Assembly (NCBI GenBank): GCA_034509735.1
Contig: JACGWO010000005.1
Location: forward strand, 24,980,383 to 25,044,382
DNA length: 64,000 nt
Source: Sesamum alatum
Lineage: Eukaryota; Streptophyta; Magnoliopsida; Lamiales; Pedaliaceae
Reading direction: 5' to 3'
Shown here: one piece after another, positions 23,908-36,294 of the stretch
Numbering within the stretch: the first letter of the stretch is position 1
How the letters are laid out: every line of letters starts with the position of its first letter
Translations under genes and position numbers: made by a program
The notes under the pieces: model-generated
The model's input: the letters and a program-made list of their open reading frames with translations, nothing else
Database searches by the model: none
What the model was told of the DNA's origin: nothing

Positions 23908-24107
23908 CGGCTGTGACGTTTTCTCGTTTTTCAGATTAATTCCCATCCCGATTCCCAAGAAAAACAGAAAATACCAATATTCAGCAATTCACACGAATTA
24001 AAAGCAATAAAATAACATGCTTCAAGAATCAAGAAATTCAAGATTTAATAACAACATGCTATTTCACGTTTCATGCTTAAAACGCACATAAACCCTAGGC
24101 CTATACA

Positions 24108-24128
24108 CCGAACCGGGCTCTGATACCA
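24108..24128 (-). promoter_or_regulatory. B primer-binding site (tRNA-iMet type)
   Basis: In sense it reads TGGTATCAGAGCCCGGTTCGG, one base after the 5' LTR. TGGTATCAGAGC is complementary to the 3' end of plant initiator methionine tRNA, the usual primer for copia reverse transcription. Confidence 0.92.
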
Positions 24129-24129
24129 C

Positions 24130-26134
24130 TGAAAGATTATGTGGATCGTCCCGGGAAAAGCGCGAATGCGGAAGCGCGGTATAATTAAAAATTAAAACGG
24201 AATTTAAACATGCTTTTAAATTAAAACACGTTTCAAAGGGTGTGCCTTTGAAATTTCCCGGGCATTCGGTGTATCTCATGAACGTATAACATAAAATAAA
24301 TCATGGAGGCCATAGGGTTGAAAATTAAAGAGGGGACGAAAATTTAAAACGAGACCTACCCGTTGTCGTTTTCGTCTTCAACGGCTACACGCGTTGTTCC
24401 CCGTTTTGCACCAAGATCTCGTTCTTGAGACCCTCCAAATCGTGACACACGATCCACCCACGTATCTTGCACGTCGTGCTAGCAACGAACAAGTGTATAA
24501 TTTTGGAGTGGATGAATCAATAACACATTATCAATTAATGGTATTGATTCATCAAGATTCTAATGTTCCAAGAAACAAAAGAATCAAGAAAATAATTTTC
24601 TTTGGAGAGAGAGAGAGGCGAACGAGAGATGAGAGGGAGAGATCCGTGTGTGTGTGTTGTAGTGTGTGTGTTGGAGATTCATCATCATCATCATCATGTA
24701 AATTGTAGGATGCTAGGGGTTTATATAGAAGAGGAGTTTAATCATCTTTAAACTCCTCTTTTAAGAACTCTAATTTGATTAGGATTTTGACCTAGTCAAA
24801 GTCCTAGTCAAACTAATGTTTTGACCTAGTCAAAACGATCCTAGCCATCCATCTCTCCCATTAATCTCAACCGTTGATTTAATTTAATTTAATGGAAATA
24901 TTTAAAACCTATTTAAATATTTCCAAGAGGCTAAAATAAAAATAAATATAAATATTATTTAAGCCCATTAAATAAATCCCTTTGATAAATCCAATTTATC
25001 AATTTAATTCCTTCTATCAAATAGAAAGAATTATTTCTCCAAGAAAAATAAAGGTCCCTGATTAAATCTAATTTAATCATTCCTTCACTCCAATATTTAA
25101 TTCCAAATTAAATATTTAATTGTGTGTGGATAGTGTGTGACTCTTTAGGTTCACCATTCAGCTAGACTTGGTCGGATTCCTAGAATCCGTCCGTTACCAT
25201 GGGTGGCCATCTAGCAACGGTCCATGGCACTAGAGACTAGGTGAAATATTCAGGGATGAACATTTAGGCTCTAACAGTACGCTTGTCCTTCTGTCTTCGG
25301 TCTCATCACTTAGTGTCTAGGGCACGGATAACGCAGGCACCCATCTTGGACCTAAGTGTCGGTCTGTCCTCACTAAACGCCGCAAGGGAAACCTTCCCTT
25401 CTGTTCAGTCACTGTGGCCACAGTTTTAGGGACAAGACCTAGAGCATACATGAGACTCAACTGTCAAAACCTATTGACAGGAGACAGATCCTTTCTTGGA
25501 AACTACTGTCACTTTGCACACCAGGACTGCACTAGACATGGCTTATGACTACCAAAGAGAATTCTGGCAATCTCTCACCATATCTAAGATACAGTTCTGA
25601 TGTACAGGTAAACTCAGTAATTCCTCAAGTCAAAGGACTTGACCTGTACCGTTGGAACCGGGAATACTCGTCATACCTTGCAGACCATACTCAAGGTCCT
25701 CCGTAAGACGGTTCCCACGAGTCACCTCAGTCAGCTGCATCCTAGCAGGCTAACCCACTAACACTGCTTAGACGATCCTCGTCACCCGTCGATGAAACAC
25801 GACAGCAGATGCTTAGTGCAAGTCTCAAATGGAATCCCGGTACCCATTTTCGGGATTCCTTGACTTGGAGATTTCCGGACTGATTCGGGAAGACTGATTC
25901 CATGGACCTACCTCCAAGCATAGTCCCAGTCCCCGAAATCGAATCTCAGTCCGTGGGCTCTGTTTGCGTAGTGAACAGATATGGAAAAATAGGTGCAAGT
26001 GAACACAAACAAAGTAATGCCAAATGAAAATTCACTTCTTTATTCATTAATGATTTATCAAAACACCTATAATTGTCTAGATATAGGTTACATATACCCG
26101 CCAAAATTGGCTTACATGGTCACCTATTCTAACA
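24130..26134 (-). repeat. B 5' LTR (right copy), 2005 bp
   Basis: Nearly identical to the left copy. Visible differences include one extra CAT in a CAT run near 24683, a C/A change near 24742, and several one-base homopolymer length changes. The promoter TATA box is at 24720-24727 on the minus strand, the conserved core at about 25191-25245, and the hairpin at 24231-24253. Confidence 0.95.
24720..24727 (-). promoter_or_regulatory. TATA box of B 5' LTR
   Basis: The minus strand reads TATATAAA in a CT-rich context. The same box is at matching positions in the other subfamily I LTRs (12198, 16262, 36867; TATAAATA near 28554 in E). Transcription would start shortly after it, leaving roughly 550 nt of LTR (R-U5) before the primer site. 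Confidence 0.6.
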
Positions 26135-26139
26135 CTCTT

Positions 26140-27976
26140 GATGTATGCAGGGCTACCCCACACTCTCAAGTAGTTGTAGGACGCAGGCTTGCCGTGCCAT
26201 ATCTCATATGGCGTTTGGGTCAATGCACTAGTAGGCGCCAAATTCAACAACTTGGCCGCCGTTTCTAGTGCATAGCCCCAAAAGGATAAGGGCAGTTTGG
26301 TAAAACTCATCATGGACCGAACCATGTCCAACAGGGTTCGATTCCTCCTTTCAGAGACACCATTTAACAGTGGTGTTCCCGGAGGTGTCCATTCTGATAT
26401 TTATACCATGTTCTTTTAGATAATCTAGGAACTCCCTACTAAGGTATTCACCGCCTCGGTCTGACCGTAGGACTTTAATTTTGCAGTTGGTCTGGTTCTC
26501 TACTTATACTTTAAACCTCTCAAGAGCTTCAGACTTATACCTCATTAGGTAAACATAACCATACCGTGAATGATCATCGGTAAAGGTTATGACGTAGGAG
26601 AACCCACCTCGGGCCTGCGTCCTTAGTGGTCCACATACATCTGTATGGACCAAGTCCAACAGACCTGTGGCAAGCCTACTTTGTCCTACAAAGGGCTTTT
26701 TGGTCATTTTCCCTCTTAGACAGGATTCACAAGTTGGTAGATCACTCAAGTCCCCAACCTCTAGGTTCTTTGAGTCTACCAACCTTTTCATCTTATCTTG
26801 GGATATGTGACCTAGCCTAGCGTGCCACAGACGTGCGTTCCCGTTATTATCTAATTTTCATTTGTGTTGAGTGTTGAGAACGAAATTCGTTTGTTGCAAG
26901 ATATAGAGCCCGTTATGCAATGTACCAAGTAGATGAGCAATTCCACACCTCATCAAATAAAAGCAATTTTTATTGATTCTAAACTCATAACCACTATTGT
27001 CCAACAATGGAATGAAAATGATGTTTTTAATCATACTAGGTACAAAATAAACTTGCTCTAAATCTATGCTAATACTATCACTAATCACTAGAGTGGCGGA
27101 TCCTACTGCTTCTGCCGAGATGGCCTTGCCATTCCCAAGCTTCAGGATCATGTCCTCGCTACAGTTTTCTGCTTCTTTTCAACACCTGCAAGTCATTGCA
27201 AATGTGAGCTCCACAGCCGGTATCTAATACCCAAGAGGCAGAATTAGTGACCATATTAACTCAATCACATAAATACCTTGGTTCGAGAAGAGTTTGGGGC
27301 ACTCTCTCTTCCAATGCCCTTTCTCACGGCAGTTAATACATATGTCATATGCCTTGGACTGTTGCTTGGAGTCAACCTTTCCCTTTCCTTTGCCTTTCCC
27401 TCTTTGGCAATGGGAACACTTTTAGTGTTCGTAGCTGTTTTAACGGCCTTTCCCTTTCCTTTCTTCTTCTTCCAACGTCCGGCACCTTTGCCTTTCGTAT
27501 TGGAAGTCGAAGCACCTCCAAACAATACCGAAGGCATGGACTTCTTAGTCGTTGCGTCGTATTGCACCAACATATTGATCAACTCATGAATGCCCTTCTC
27601 AAGTGTGTTCATGTTGTAGTTGACGATAAATTGGTCAAAGGAGGGTGGGAGTGACTGAAGGATCACATCTATGTACGTTTCATTATCGAGACCTGCCTTT
27701 AGGTCCTCGAGCTTTTCCACCAGGGTAAGCATTTTAACCCCGTGCTCTTGTATAGAGAATCCTTCTGTCATTTTAGTTCCAAAGAACGCCTTGGTCGCGA
27801 CATACCTAGTATGCCGGTCCGGGACTGCATAGCAATCCTTTAGGCGAGCCATTATGGAAGGGACGTCGTCTAGCCTTTCATATTGCTTCTGAATCTCATT
27901 GGTCATCGAAGCAAGTATGACGCTACGGACCTTCCGGTTATCCTTATGCCATGTCTCGAACGTCTCACGTTCTTCT
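26140..27976 (-). pseudogene. A gag to integrase segment, broken
   Basis: Pieces read in the same order as B. 27265-27976 is gag (KDNRKVRSVILASMTNEIQK and on, with the Lys/Gly tail and CX2C...H knuckle). 26858-27151 is the protease-integrase linker. 26504-26791 is integrase with LVHTDVCGP and FTDDHSRYGYV. 26140-26331 is the VRSMMSFTKLP to YEIWHGKP block. Frames change several times and there is a small deletion near 26504. The left edge is cut by B and the right edge, in gag at the EERETFE block, is cut by E's LTR. The gag N terminus of A is not present beside it. Confidence 0.85.
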
Positions 27977-29958
27977 TGAAAGAAATCGGTGGTGGATCGT
28001 CCCGGGAATTGCGCGAATGCGGAAGCGCGGCATAAAATAACGTACAAAAATTAAAGCATGCTTTTAATAATAAAATAACACGCTCAAGGGGTGTACCCTT
28101 GAGATTCCCGGGTATTTGGTGTATCTCATGATTGAACAACATGTAAAGAAATCATGGAGGCCATAGAATTGAGAATAAAGAGAGACGAAAAAATAAAACG
28201 AGACCTACCCGTTGTCGTTTTCGTCTTCAACGGCTACACGCGTTGTTCCCCGTTTTGCACCGAGATCTCGTTCTTGAGACCCTCCAAATCGTGACACACG
28301 ATCCACCCACGTATCTTGCACGTCGTGCTAGCAACGAACAAGTGTATATTTTTGGAGTGGATGAATCAACAACACATTATCAATTAACGGTATTGATTCA
28401 TCTAAGTTCTAATGTTCCAAGAACAAAAGAGCTAGAAATATATTTTCTTGTAAAGAGAGAGGGGGCGGACGAGAGGCAAGGGGAGAGAGTCGAGTGTGTG
28501 TTGTGTGTGTGTTGGAAATTTCATCATCCCTCAAAAAAGTTGGAAGCTAGAGGTATTTATAGAGGAGGAGTTTAATCCTCTTAAAACTCCTACTCTAAGA
28601 ACTCTAATTTGTCTAGGATTTTGACCTAGTCAAACTAGTGTTTGACCTAGTCAAACAAATCCTAGCCTTCCATCTCCCCTTTCCATCTCAACCGTTGATT
28701 TTAATTTAATGGAATATTTAAATCCCATTAAATATTCTAAAAGGCTAAATAAATATAATAAATGAATATTAATATTTATTCTAAGCCCATTAAATCAACC
28801 ATTTAATAAATCCTATTTATTAATTTAATTTCCTTTATCAAATAGAAGGAATTAATTTCTCCAAGAAAATATAGGACCCGATTAAATCTAATTTAATCAT
28901 TCCTATACTCCAATATTTAATTCCAAATTAAATACTAAGTGTGTGTGGATAGTGTGTGACTCTTTAGGTTCACCTTTCAGCTAGACTTGGTCGGATTCCT
29001 AGAATCCGCCCGTTACCATGGGTGGCCATCTAGCAACGGTCCATGGCACTAGAGACTAGGTGAAATAATATTGGGGATGAACATTTAGGCTCTAACAGTA
29101 CACTTGTCCTTCTGTCTTCGGTCTCATCACTTAGAGTTTAGGGCACGGAAAAAGCAGGTACCCATTTTGGACCTAAGTGTCGGTCTGTCCTTACTAAACG
29201 CCGCAAGGGAAACCTTTCCCTTCTGTTCAGTTACTGTGGCCACAGATTTCAGGGACACGACACAGAGCATACATGAGACTCAACTGTCAATACCTTTTGA
29301 CAAGAGACAGATCCTTTCTTGGAAACTACTGTCACTCTGTACACCCGAGCTGCACTAGACATGGCTTATGACTACTCAAGAGTATTTTGGCAATCTCTCA
29401 CCATATCTAAGATACAGACCTGATGCACAGGTAAACTCAGCAGTTCCTCAAGTCAAAGGACTTGGCCTGTACCGTTGGAACCGGGAATACACGTCATACC
29501 TTGCTAACCATACTCAAGGTCCTCCGTAAGACGGTTCCCGTGAGTCACCTCAGTCAGCTGCTTCCTAGCATGCTGACCCACTAACACTGCTTAGACGACC
29601 TTCGTCACCCGTCGATGAAATACGACAGCAGATGCTTAGTGCAAGTCTCAAAGGGAATCCCGGTACCCATTTTCGGGATTCCTTGACTTGGAGATTTCCG
29701 GACTGATTCGGTAAGACTGATTTCATGGACCTACCTCCAAGCGTAGTCCCAGTCCCCGAAATCGATTCTCAATCCGTGGGCTTTGTTTGCGTAATGAACA
29801 GAAATGTAAATGCAGATATAAGTGAACGTAAACAAAGTATTGCCATATGAATTTTCACTTCTTTATTCATAAATATTTTTATCAAATACCAAAAAATTGT
29901 CTAGACATAGGTTACATATTCCTGCCAAAATTGGCTTACATGGTCACCTATTCTAACA
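27977..29958 (-). repeat. E 3' LTR (third subfamily I LTR inside A), 1982 bp
   Basis: Ends TGAAAG...TCTAACA on the plus strand. Its left end carries an extra GGTGGATC-like variant (TGAAAGAAATCGGTGGTGG) that A and B lack, so it is not a copy of A's LTR. It abuts A gag at CTTCT (27972-27976), the expected TSD. The matching LTR and second CTTCT are not found on the right. Hairpin at 28083-28103, conserved core at about 29007-29060, polypurine tract at 29959-29975. Confidence 0.88.
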
Positions 29959-32900
29959 ATCTCCCACTTGACCTTTAAAGCCAATGGCCCATATGCTTAA
30001 TCCCCATCTTCTCAAGATGTTGCGTATGAACGCTCTGCGACATAGGCTTTGTCAGCGGGTCTGCTATGTTGTCTGCCGAGTTGACTCGGTCCATCCGGAC
30101 GTCACCTCTTCCTACCATTTCTCTAAGAAGATGGTAGCGTCTAAGAATGTGTTTGGAACGGTGATGAGATCTCAGTTCCTTTGCTTGCGCTATTGCTCCA
30201 TTGTTATCACAGAAGATGACAACAGGCTCGGCGATGCTAGGCACCACACCCAACTCTTGGATGTAGTTTCTCATCCAAAACGCTTCCTTAGCAGCTTCTG
30301 AAGCTGCTATGTATTCAGCCTCTGTGGTGAAGTCAGCAATAGTTGCTTGCTTGGAACTTTTCCAAGCTACTACTCCTCCATTGAGTTTGAATACGTACCC
30401 CGATTGAGACTTGGCATCATCGTCATCAGACTGGGAGCTAGCGTCGCTAAAACCTTCCAGAATTAGTTCTCCATTGCCATAGACTAGGAACATTTCCTTA
30501 GTCCTCCTTAGGTACTTAAGGATGCCCTTAACAGCATTCCAGTGTGCCTCTCCTGCGCAGGACTGATATCTGCTTGTTACGCTCAAAGCGTATGCAACAT
30601 CAGGCCTAGTGCAGTAGACCGCATATGGGATGCTACCTACGGCAGAAGCATAGGGGATGACTTTCATCCTTTCAAGTTCCTCATCAGTCTGTGGAGACTG
30701 TTTCTTGGACAACTTGATCCCATGCCTCATGGGAAGGAATCCCCATTTGGAGTTGTCCATTCGATATCTCTTTAGGACTTTCTCCATATACGAGTTTTGG
30801 GTGAGTCCTAACACCCTTTTAGATCTGTCCCTGACAATCTGGATGCCTAGGATGTAGGAGGCTTCACCCAAGTCCTTCATGGAAAACTGGGTTGACAACT
30901 ATGCTTTTGTGTTTCCTAACATTCCAACGTCATTGGCAATGTGCATAATGTCATCCACATAAAGCACCAGGAACATAAATGAGCTCCCACTGACCTTCTT
31001 GTATACACAAGGGTCGGATTCATTTTTGATGAAGTCATACCCCTGTATTACTTCGTCAAAGCGAATGTTCCAACTTCGGGAGGCTTGTTGAGGCCATAGA
31101 TGGACATCTGGAGACGATAGACTTTCTGTTCTTCTCCAGTGACCGTGAAACCCTCCGGCTGTTCCATATAGATCTCTTCTTCAATGAAACCGTTGAGGAA
31201 GGCCGTTTTCACGTCCATCTGTCATATCTCATAGTCATACCATGCTGCTATGGCGAGCAGGATCCGAATGGACTTAGCCATGGCTACTGGCGAGTAGGTA
31301 TCCTCAAAATCGACCCCAGGTCGTTGGTGTATCCCTTAGCTACAAGCCTAGCCTGAAAAGTTGTGACTTCTCCATCAACGCCAAGTTTGCGCTTGTAGAC
31401 CCACTTACAGCCCACTGGCTTAACACCTTTCGGTGGATCTACAAGACTCCAAACTTGGTTCTCGCTCATGGAGTCCATTTCGGCTTTCATGGCCTCAAGC
31501 CATTTCCCGGAGTCGATGTCTGACATCGCTTCTCCATAAGTCTTAGGATCGTTATCCAAAAGATCGATCGCACCTAGAAAGCCATATCTCACTGGAGGTC
31601 TGGACTCTCTAGTGGACCTACGGAGAACGGGAACGTCAGTGGTGACTGTGGGCGCTGACTATATCGGAGCCGGTGGTTCAGGAACCGGGGCTGGCTGTTC
31701 CTGAGGCTGTCCTTCATGCCTAGCATGTTAGACCTCTCGAGGTTGGTCAGCCCTTCGGCTGTCTATCCTGAATCCTCTAAGTGAGGGTTTCGTGGCTACC
31801 TCTGATGGCTGGATTCCATCACTTGATTCCTCAAGGATCAGCTCATCAGGTTGGATATCCTCTGGGAAGCCTTGCTCCAAGAATACTGCGTTTCTTGAAA
31901 CAAAGACCTTTTGTTCCAAGGGGTCATAAAAGTAATAACCCGCAGTTTCTTTAGAGTATCCAATGAACCTGCATAAGCTAGACCTGGATTCTAACTTATC
32001 TCCCACTAACCTCTTGACGGATGCGGGGCTACCCCACACTTTCAAGTAGTTGTAGGACCCAGGCTTGCTGTGCCATACTTCATATGGCGTTTGGGTTAAT
32101 GTACTAGTAGGCGCCAAATTCAACAACTTGGCTGTCGTTTCTAGTGCATAGCCCCAAAAGGATAAGGGTAGTTTGGTGAAACACATCATGGACCGAACCA
32201 TGTCCAACAGGGTTCGATTCCTCCTTTCAGAGACACCATTTAACTGTGGTGTTCACGGAGGTTTCCATTCTGATATTATACCATGTTCTTTTAGATAATC
32301 TAGGAACTCCGTACTAAGGTATTCTCCGCCTCGGTCTGACTGTAGGACTTTAATTTTGAAGTTGGTTTGGTTCTCCGATTCAAGTCTGAATTCTTTAAAC
32401 CTCTCAAGAGCTTCAGACTTGTACCTCATCAGGTAAACATAACCATACCGTGAATGATCATCGGTAAAGGTTATGAAGTAGGAAAACCCACCTCGGGCCT
32501 GCGTCCTTAGTGGCCCCACATACGTCTGTATGGACCAAGTCCAACAGATTTGTGGCAAGCCTGCTTTGTCCTACAAAGGGCTTCTTGGTCATTTTCCCTC
32601 TTAGACAGGATTCACAAGTTGGTAGATCGCTCAAGTCCCCAACCTCTAGGTTCTTTGAGTCTACCAACTTTTTTATCCTATCTTGGGATATGTGACCTAG
32701 CCTAGCGTGCCACAGTCGTGCGTTCCCGTTGTTATCTAATTTTCGTTTGTGTTGTGCATTGAGGACGATATTCGTTTGTTGCAAGATATAGAGTCCGTTA
32801 TGCAATGTACCAAGTAGATGAGCAATTCCACACCTCATCAAATAAAAGCAATTTTTATTGATTCTAAACTCATAACCACTATTGTCCAACAATGGAATGG

Positions 32901-33146
32901 AAATGATGTTTTTAATCATACTAGGTACAAAATAAACTTGCTCTAAATCTATGCTAATACTATCACTAATCACTAGAGTGGCGGATCCTACTACTTCTGC
33001 CGAGATGGCCTTGCCATTCCCAAGCTTCAGGATCATGTCCCCGCTACCCAGTTTTCTGCTTCTTTTCAACACCTGCAAGTCATTGCAAATGTGAGTTCCC
33101 AGCCGGTATCTAATACCCAAGAGGCAGAATTAGTGACCATATTAAC
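29959..33146 (-). pseudogene. E pol: protease, integrase, RT, RNase H, broken
   Basis: Minus-strand pieces in order from the right are as follows. 32458-33120 holds the protease end, gag-pre-integrase (RLWHARLGHIS, LPTCESCL) and integrase start. 32253-32558 is the integrase core. 31728-32207 is the integrase end and linker. 31284-31592 is the RT start. 30899-31283 is the RT centre, with several frame changes. 29975-30898 is late RT and RNase H with SDASSQSDDDD, EAEYIAASEA and CDNNGAI. At least six frameshifts or stops are visible. Relative to B it is complete in order and length, so this is a near-full coding region that has decayed. Confidence 0.87.
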
Positions 33147-33147
33147 C

Positions 33148-34026
33148 TCAATCACATATATACCTTGGTTCGAGAAGAGTTTGGGGCATTCTCTCTTTCC
33201 AATGCCCTTTCTCACGGCAGTTGATACATATGTCATATGCCTTCGACTGTTGCTTGGAGACAACCTTTCCCTTTCCTTTGCCTTTCCCCTCTTTGGCAAT
33301 GGGAACACTCTTAGTGTTCGTAGCTGCTTTGACGGCCTTTCCTTTCCCTTTCTTCTTCTTCCAACGTCCGGCACCCTTGCCTTTCGTATTTGAAGTTGAA
33401 GCACCTCCAAACAATACTGAAGGTGTGGACTTCTTAGTCGTTGCCTCGTATTGCACCAACATATTGATCAACTCATGGATGCCCTTCTCAAGTGCGTTCA
33501 TGTTATAGTTGACGATAAAATGGTCAAAGGAGGGTGGGAGTGACTGAAGGATCACATCTATGTACGTTTCATTATCGAGACCTGCCTTTAGGTCCTCAAG
33601 CTTTTCCACCAGGGTAAGCATTTTAACCCCGTGCTCTTGTACAGAGGATCCTTCTGTCATTTTCGTTCCAAAGAACGCCTTGGTCGCGACATACCTAGTA
33701 TGCCGGTCCGGAACTGCATAGCAATCCTTAAGGCGAGCTATAATGGAAGGGACATCGTCTAGCCTTTCATATTGCTTCTGAATCTCATTGGTCATCGAAG
33801 CAAGTATGATGCTACGGACCTTCCGGTTATCCTTATGCCAAGTCTCGAACGTCTCACGTTCTTCTGGCGTGGATCCTTCCGGCAAGGTCCTAGGGAGAGG
33901 CTCGTCCATGACGTAGCCTTGGTTCTCGTAATCTAGGACTATCTTGAGATTGCGCAACCAGTCGTTGTAATTTGTTCCATTGAATTTGTTTGTCTCAAGA
34001 ATGGTGGAAAGTGGGTTCTTAGACGT
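33148..34026 (-). pseudogene. E/A gag with lost start codon
   Basis: Gag reads from the position of B's ATG to the zinc knuckle (CINCREKGHW), where a frameshift near 33190-33200 breaks it. At 34024-34026 the start codon ATG is ACG. A Lys/Gly-rich tail follows the gag core as in B. Upstream of about residue 50 the gene may derive from A rather than E, because E's own 5' end has been lost by recombination (see findings). Confidence 0.8.
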
Positions 34027-36274
34027 TTTAAAATCTACATTTTAGAAAACAGCGCGCGATCAGCAGAAAATAAAAGACGGTGGTTGATAAAATAATTAAA
34101 TGCATGGACTTTAGTCATTTAATCCTCCCACTATTTATACGAAAACACGGTACTCTGAAACGTGATTTTCGGGAAATTCTTTCCTAGTTGGCTTGGGATC
34201 CACATCGATTTTTCCCATACCCCGCTTTTACGATTCGCATGGAAAAGATCCTGGGGGAGGTATTCCATACCATTCTCGTTCCACGAGATTCCCAAGATTA
34301 TTGCCTCACCCTTTCACATGATCCCGAGGACTCCAAGCGAATCATGTTAATTGGGCGTTAGACCCAACCCAATCGACCGAGCCACAGACCCACTGGTACC
34401 CCCACGACTCGTGAGACAGGTAACAGCAGCCCATTTTTCGTTCATGACATAGTGCAGCTTCCTTTAAGTACAATAACGTGCCACGACTCGTGAGACCATG
34501 CTATTGACCCAAAGCAGCTTCCTCACTATGCGATGGATTGGAAGGCATGGACAAACTCCTAGAGTTCATGTCCATTTTGTCCAGGGTCTAATATTTTGAC
34601 ATTGGTCCAACCAATGTGAGAGTAGTGAATGACCGAGATCTCAAAATAAATAAACATTCACACATCCATCCATAATGCGTAAATTAAACCATCCATAGTA
34701 GTTATATGATAAATAAAAACCCATTCATCCATCATAATAACCACATGCAAAATTAAAGCCTAGCACGCCCCTGTTGGATGATCACGAGCCCGAATCCTAT
34801 GCGATCCACTGAGCCCGCAGTGGATCTATGGTCAATCTAGGGTTGGTCCTACACTATTACATTAATAGTAACCCAATTATCATGCTGATGGGCCTTGGTC
34901 TCTTTTCTCTTTCTTCACTTCATGGAAAACTCCAAGGGACCTCCCGTCTGGGCTCTCCATGTGGTCCTTCCTTCTTCTCCACTGATTGCAAAAAAGGAAA
35001 CCTCACTCCTAGTCTACTCTAATTACATTTAAAAATAGAAAGAAACCCCAGCAAAAACCCAGGGGGAGTACATAAGGAGGGAGGTAGAATGCTTTATTAT
35101 TCCAAGGCAACTAGAAAAAGAGAAGGAGAAAGCAGTAAAAGAGGCACACAGGCCCAACAGAAATTAAACCATACATTCGGTCTAGGACTCGTGATCATCC
35201 ATTTTCATCCAACACACATAATCACATGATCTAATCACATAATTACAATATACCAACAATCCATGATTTACAATCATAATTATACAAAATAAGAAATAAA
35301 TGAATATGTGCGTAACGTGTGAAAAAAAATAAAACATAAATATTGGTAATAATATTTTATCGTTTTAGGAAAATCTTTCCTCATTATTTTAAGTAAAATA
35401 ACCCCGAGATTCCAAATCCAATGTATTTTACTCCTAAAAATAATGTCTTCAGAAAAATCAGACATAATTGAACCCCAAAAACGATTTTTCAGAATTAATT
35501 CAAAATTAAAACTGAAAATAATTTATAAAATAAAAGAAAACACTACTAGGGTTTAAAAACCCTAGCAGCAGTACCGGCCGCCGCCGGCAGCGGCCTGCCG
35601 GAGCCTGCCGCCCCTGCGCGCGCAGGCCCCCTGCTGCGTGCTCGCGCGCCTGGCCGGCAGCGTGCTGCGCAGCCTGGCATTCCGGCAGGCCGTCGCGCGC
35701 GCAGGCTCCCTTGCCTCGCGCGCGCGCGCTGGCTTGCTGGCTGCCGACCGTGCCCTTGCCCTGCGCAGTGCGCGCGCAGACGTGCACTGGGCACGCCTGC
35801 CGGGGGCGCGCGCGCAGACTCCTCCGTCTGTGTGCGCACGCGCCTGGCGGCGCTGCCCGGTGTCCGTCCGCGCGCGGACTCTCAGGCGCGCAGCCTTGCG
35901 CGCGCACGCGCGCATGAGCGCTCTTGCCGGGCGCGCGCGCGCAGACACCTCCGTCTGCGTGCGCGCGCGCCTGCGTGCAGCCACCCTGGCTGCGCGCTGC
36001 CCCTGAGTGACCAGCTGGACGGGGGCGCGCAGGCTTCCCTTGCCTGCGCGCGTTTGCCCTGCCGGCTGGCCGGCTGCGGCGTTTCTCGTTTTCCGTTCAA
36101 TTATTCTACCCCGTTTCCCAAGAAAAATAGAAAAATACCAATATTCAGAAATTCACACGAATCAAAAGCCATAAAACGACATGCTTTAAAATCAAGAAAA
36201 TCAAGATTTAATTAAAAACATGCCAATATCACGTTTCATGCTTAAAACGCACATAAACCCTAGGCCTATACACT
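34027..36274 (-). other. Leader of the E/A chimera, with twin motifs and GC block
   Basis: Noncoding, laid out like B's leader. The two CACGAGTCGTG motifs are at 34403-34413 and 34482-34492, 79 bp apart. The GC-rich block is 35570-36082, with a foldback unit at 35931-35970. The sequence is clearly related to B's leader but with many small differences. Long frames across the GC block are artefacts of composition. Confidence 0.8.
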
Positions 36275-36293
36275 GAACCGGGCTCTGATACCA
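36275..36293 (-). promoter_or_regulatory. Primer-binding site of A
   Basis: In sense it reads TGGTATCAGAGCCCGGTTC, one base inside the 5' LTR, complementary to initiator methionine tRNA. Confidence 0.9.
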
Positions 36294-36294
36294 C

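Larger units (their letters stand above)
21753..24107 (-). other. B 5' leader, 2.35 kb, noncoding
   Basis: This lies between the primer site and the gag ATG. No credible protein is encoded. In sense order it holds an extremely GC-rich block (23281-23907), an AT-rich middle, and a conserved gag-proximal part with two CACGAGTCGTG motifs (22135-22145 and 22214-22224). The gag-proximal 1.3 kb is recognisable in E, F and H; J keeps only the upstream leader. The length is long for a copia leader and suggests RNA functions such as packaging or translation control, which is inference. Confidence 0.8.
15676..26134 (-). mobile_element. Complete copia element B (subfamily I), 10.5 kb
   Basis: B has two nearly identical LTRs (15676-17678 and 24130-26134), a polypurine tract (17679-17695), a primer site (24108-24128) and a full gag-protease-integrase-RT-RNase H order. 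The 5 bp CTCTT flank it perfectly (15671-15675 and 26135-26139). It sits in the integrase region of A, in the same orientation. Only about a dozen or so differences are visible between its LTRs, mostly one-base length changes in homopolymers, so it is the youngest insertion here. There is no envelope-like frame after RNase H. Confidence 0.93.

Noticed and set aside
23270..24001. Long open frames (up to 226 codons) on both strands over the B leader GC block, and similar ones at 35506-36215
   Set aside because: They overlap on both strands and in several frames, consist of Ala/Arg/Gly/Pro repeats, and follow from the lack of AT-rich stop codons. No domain is visible.
27977..29958. Reading this LTR as the 3' LTR partner of 36295-38281, making one ordinary element
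   Set aside because: Its end sequence differs from that LTR, which pairs instead with 11623-13614 by sequence and TSD.
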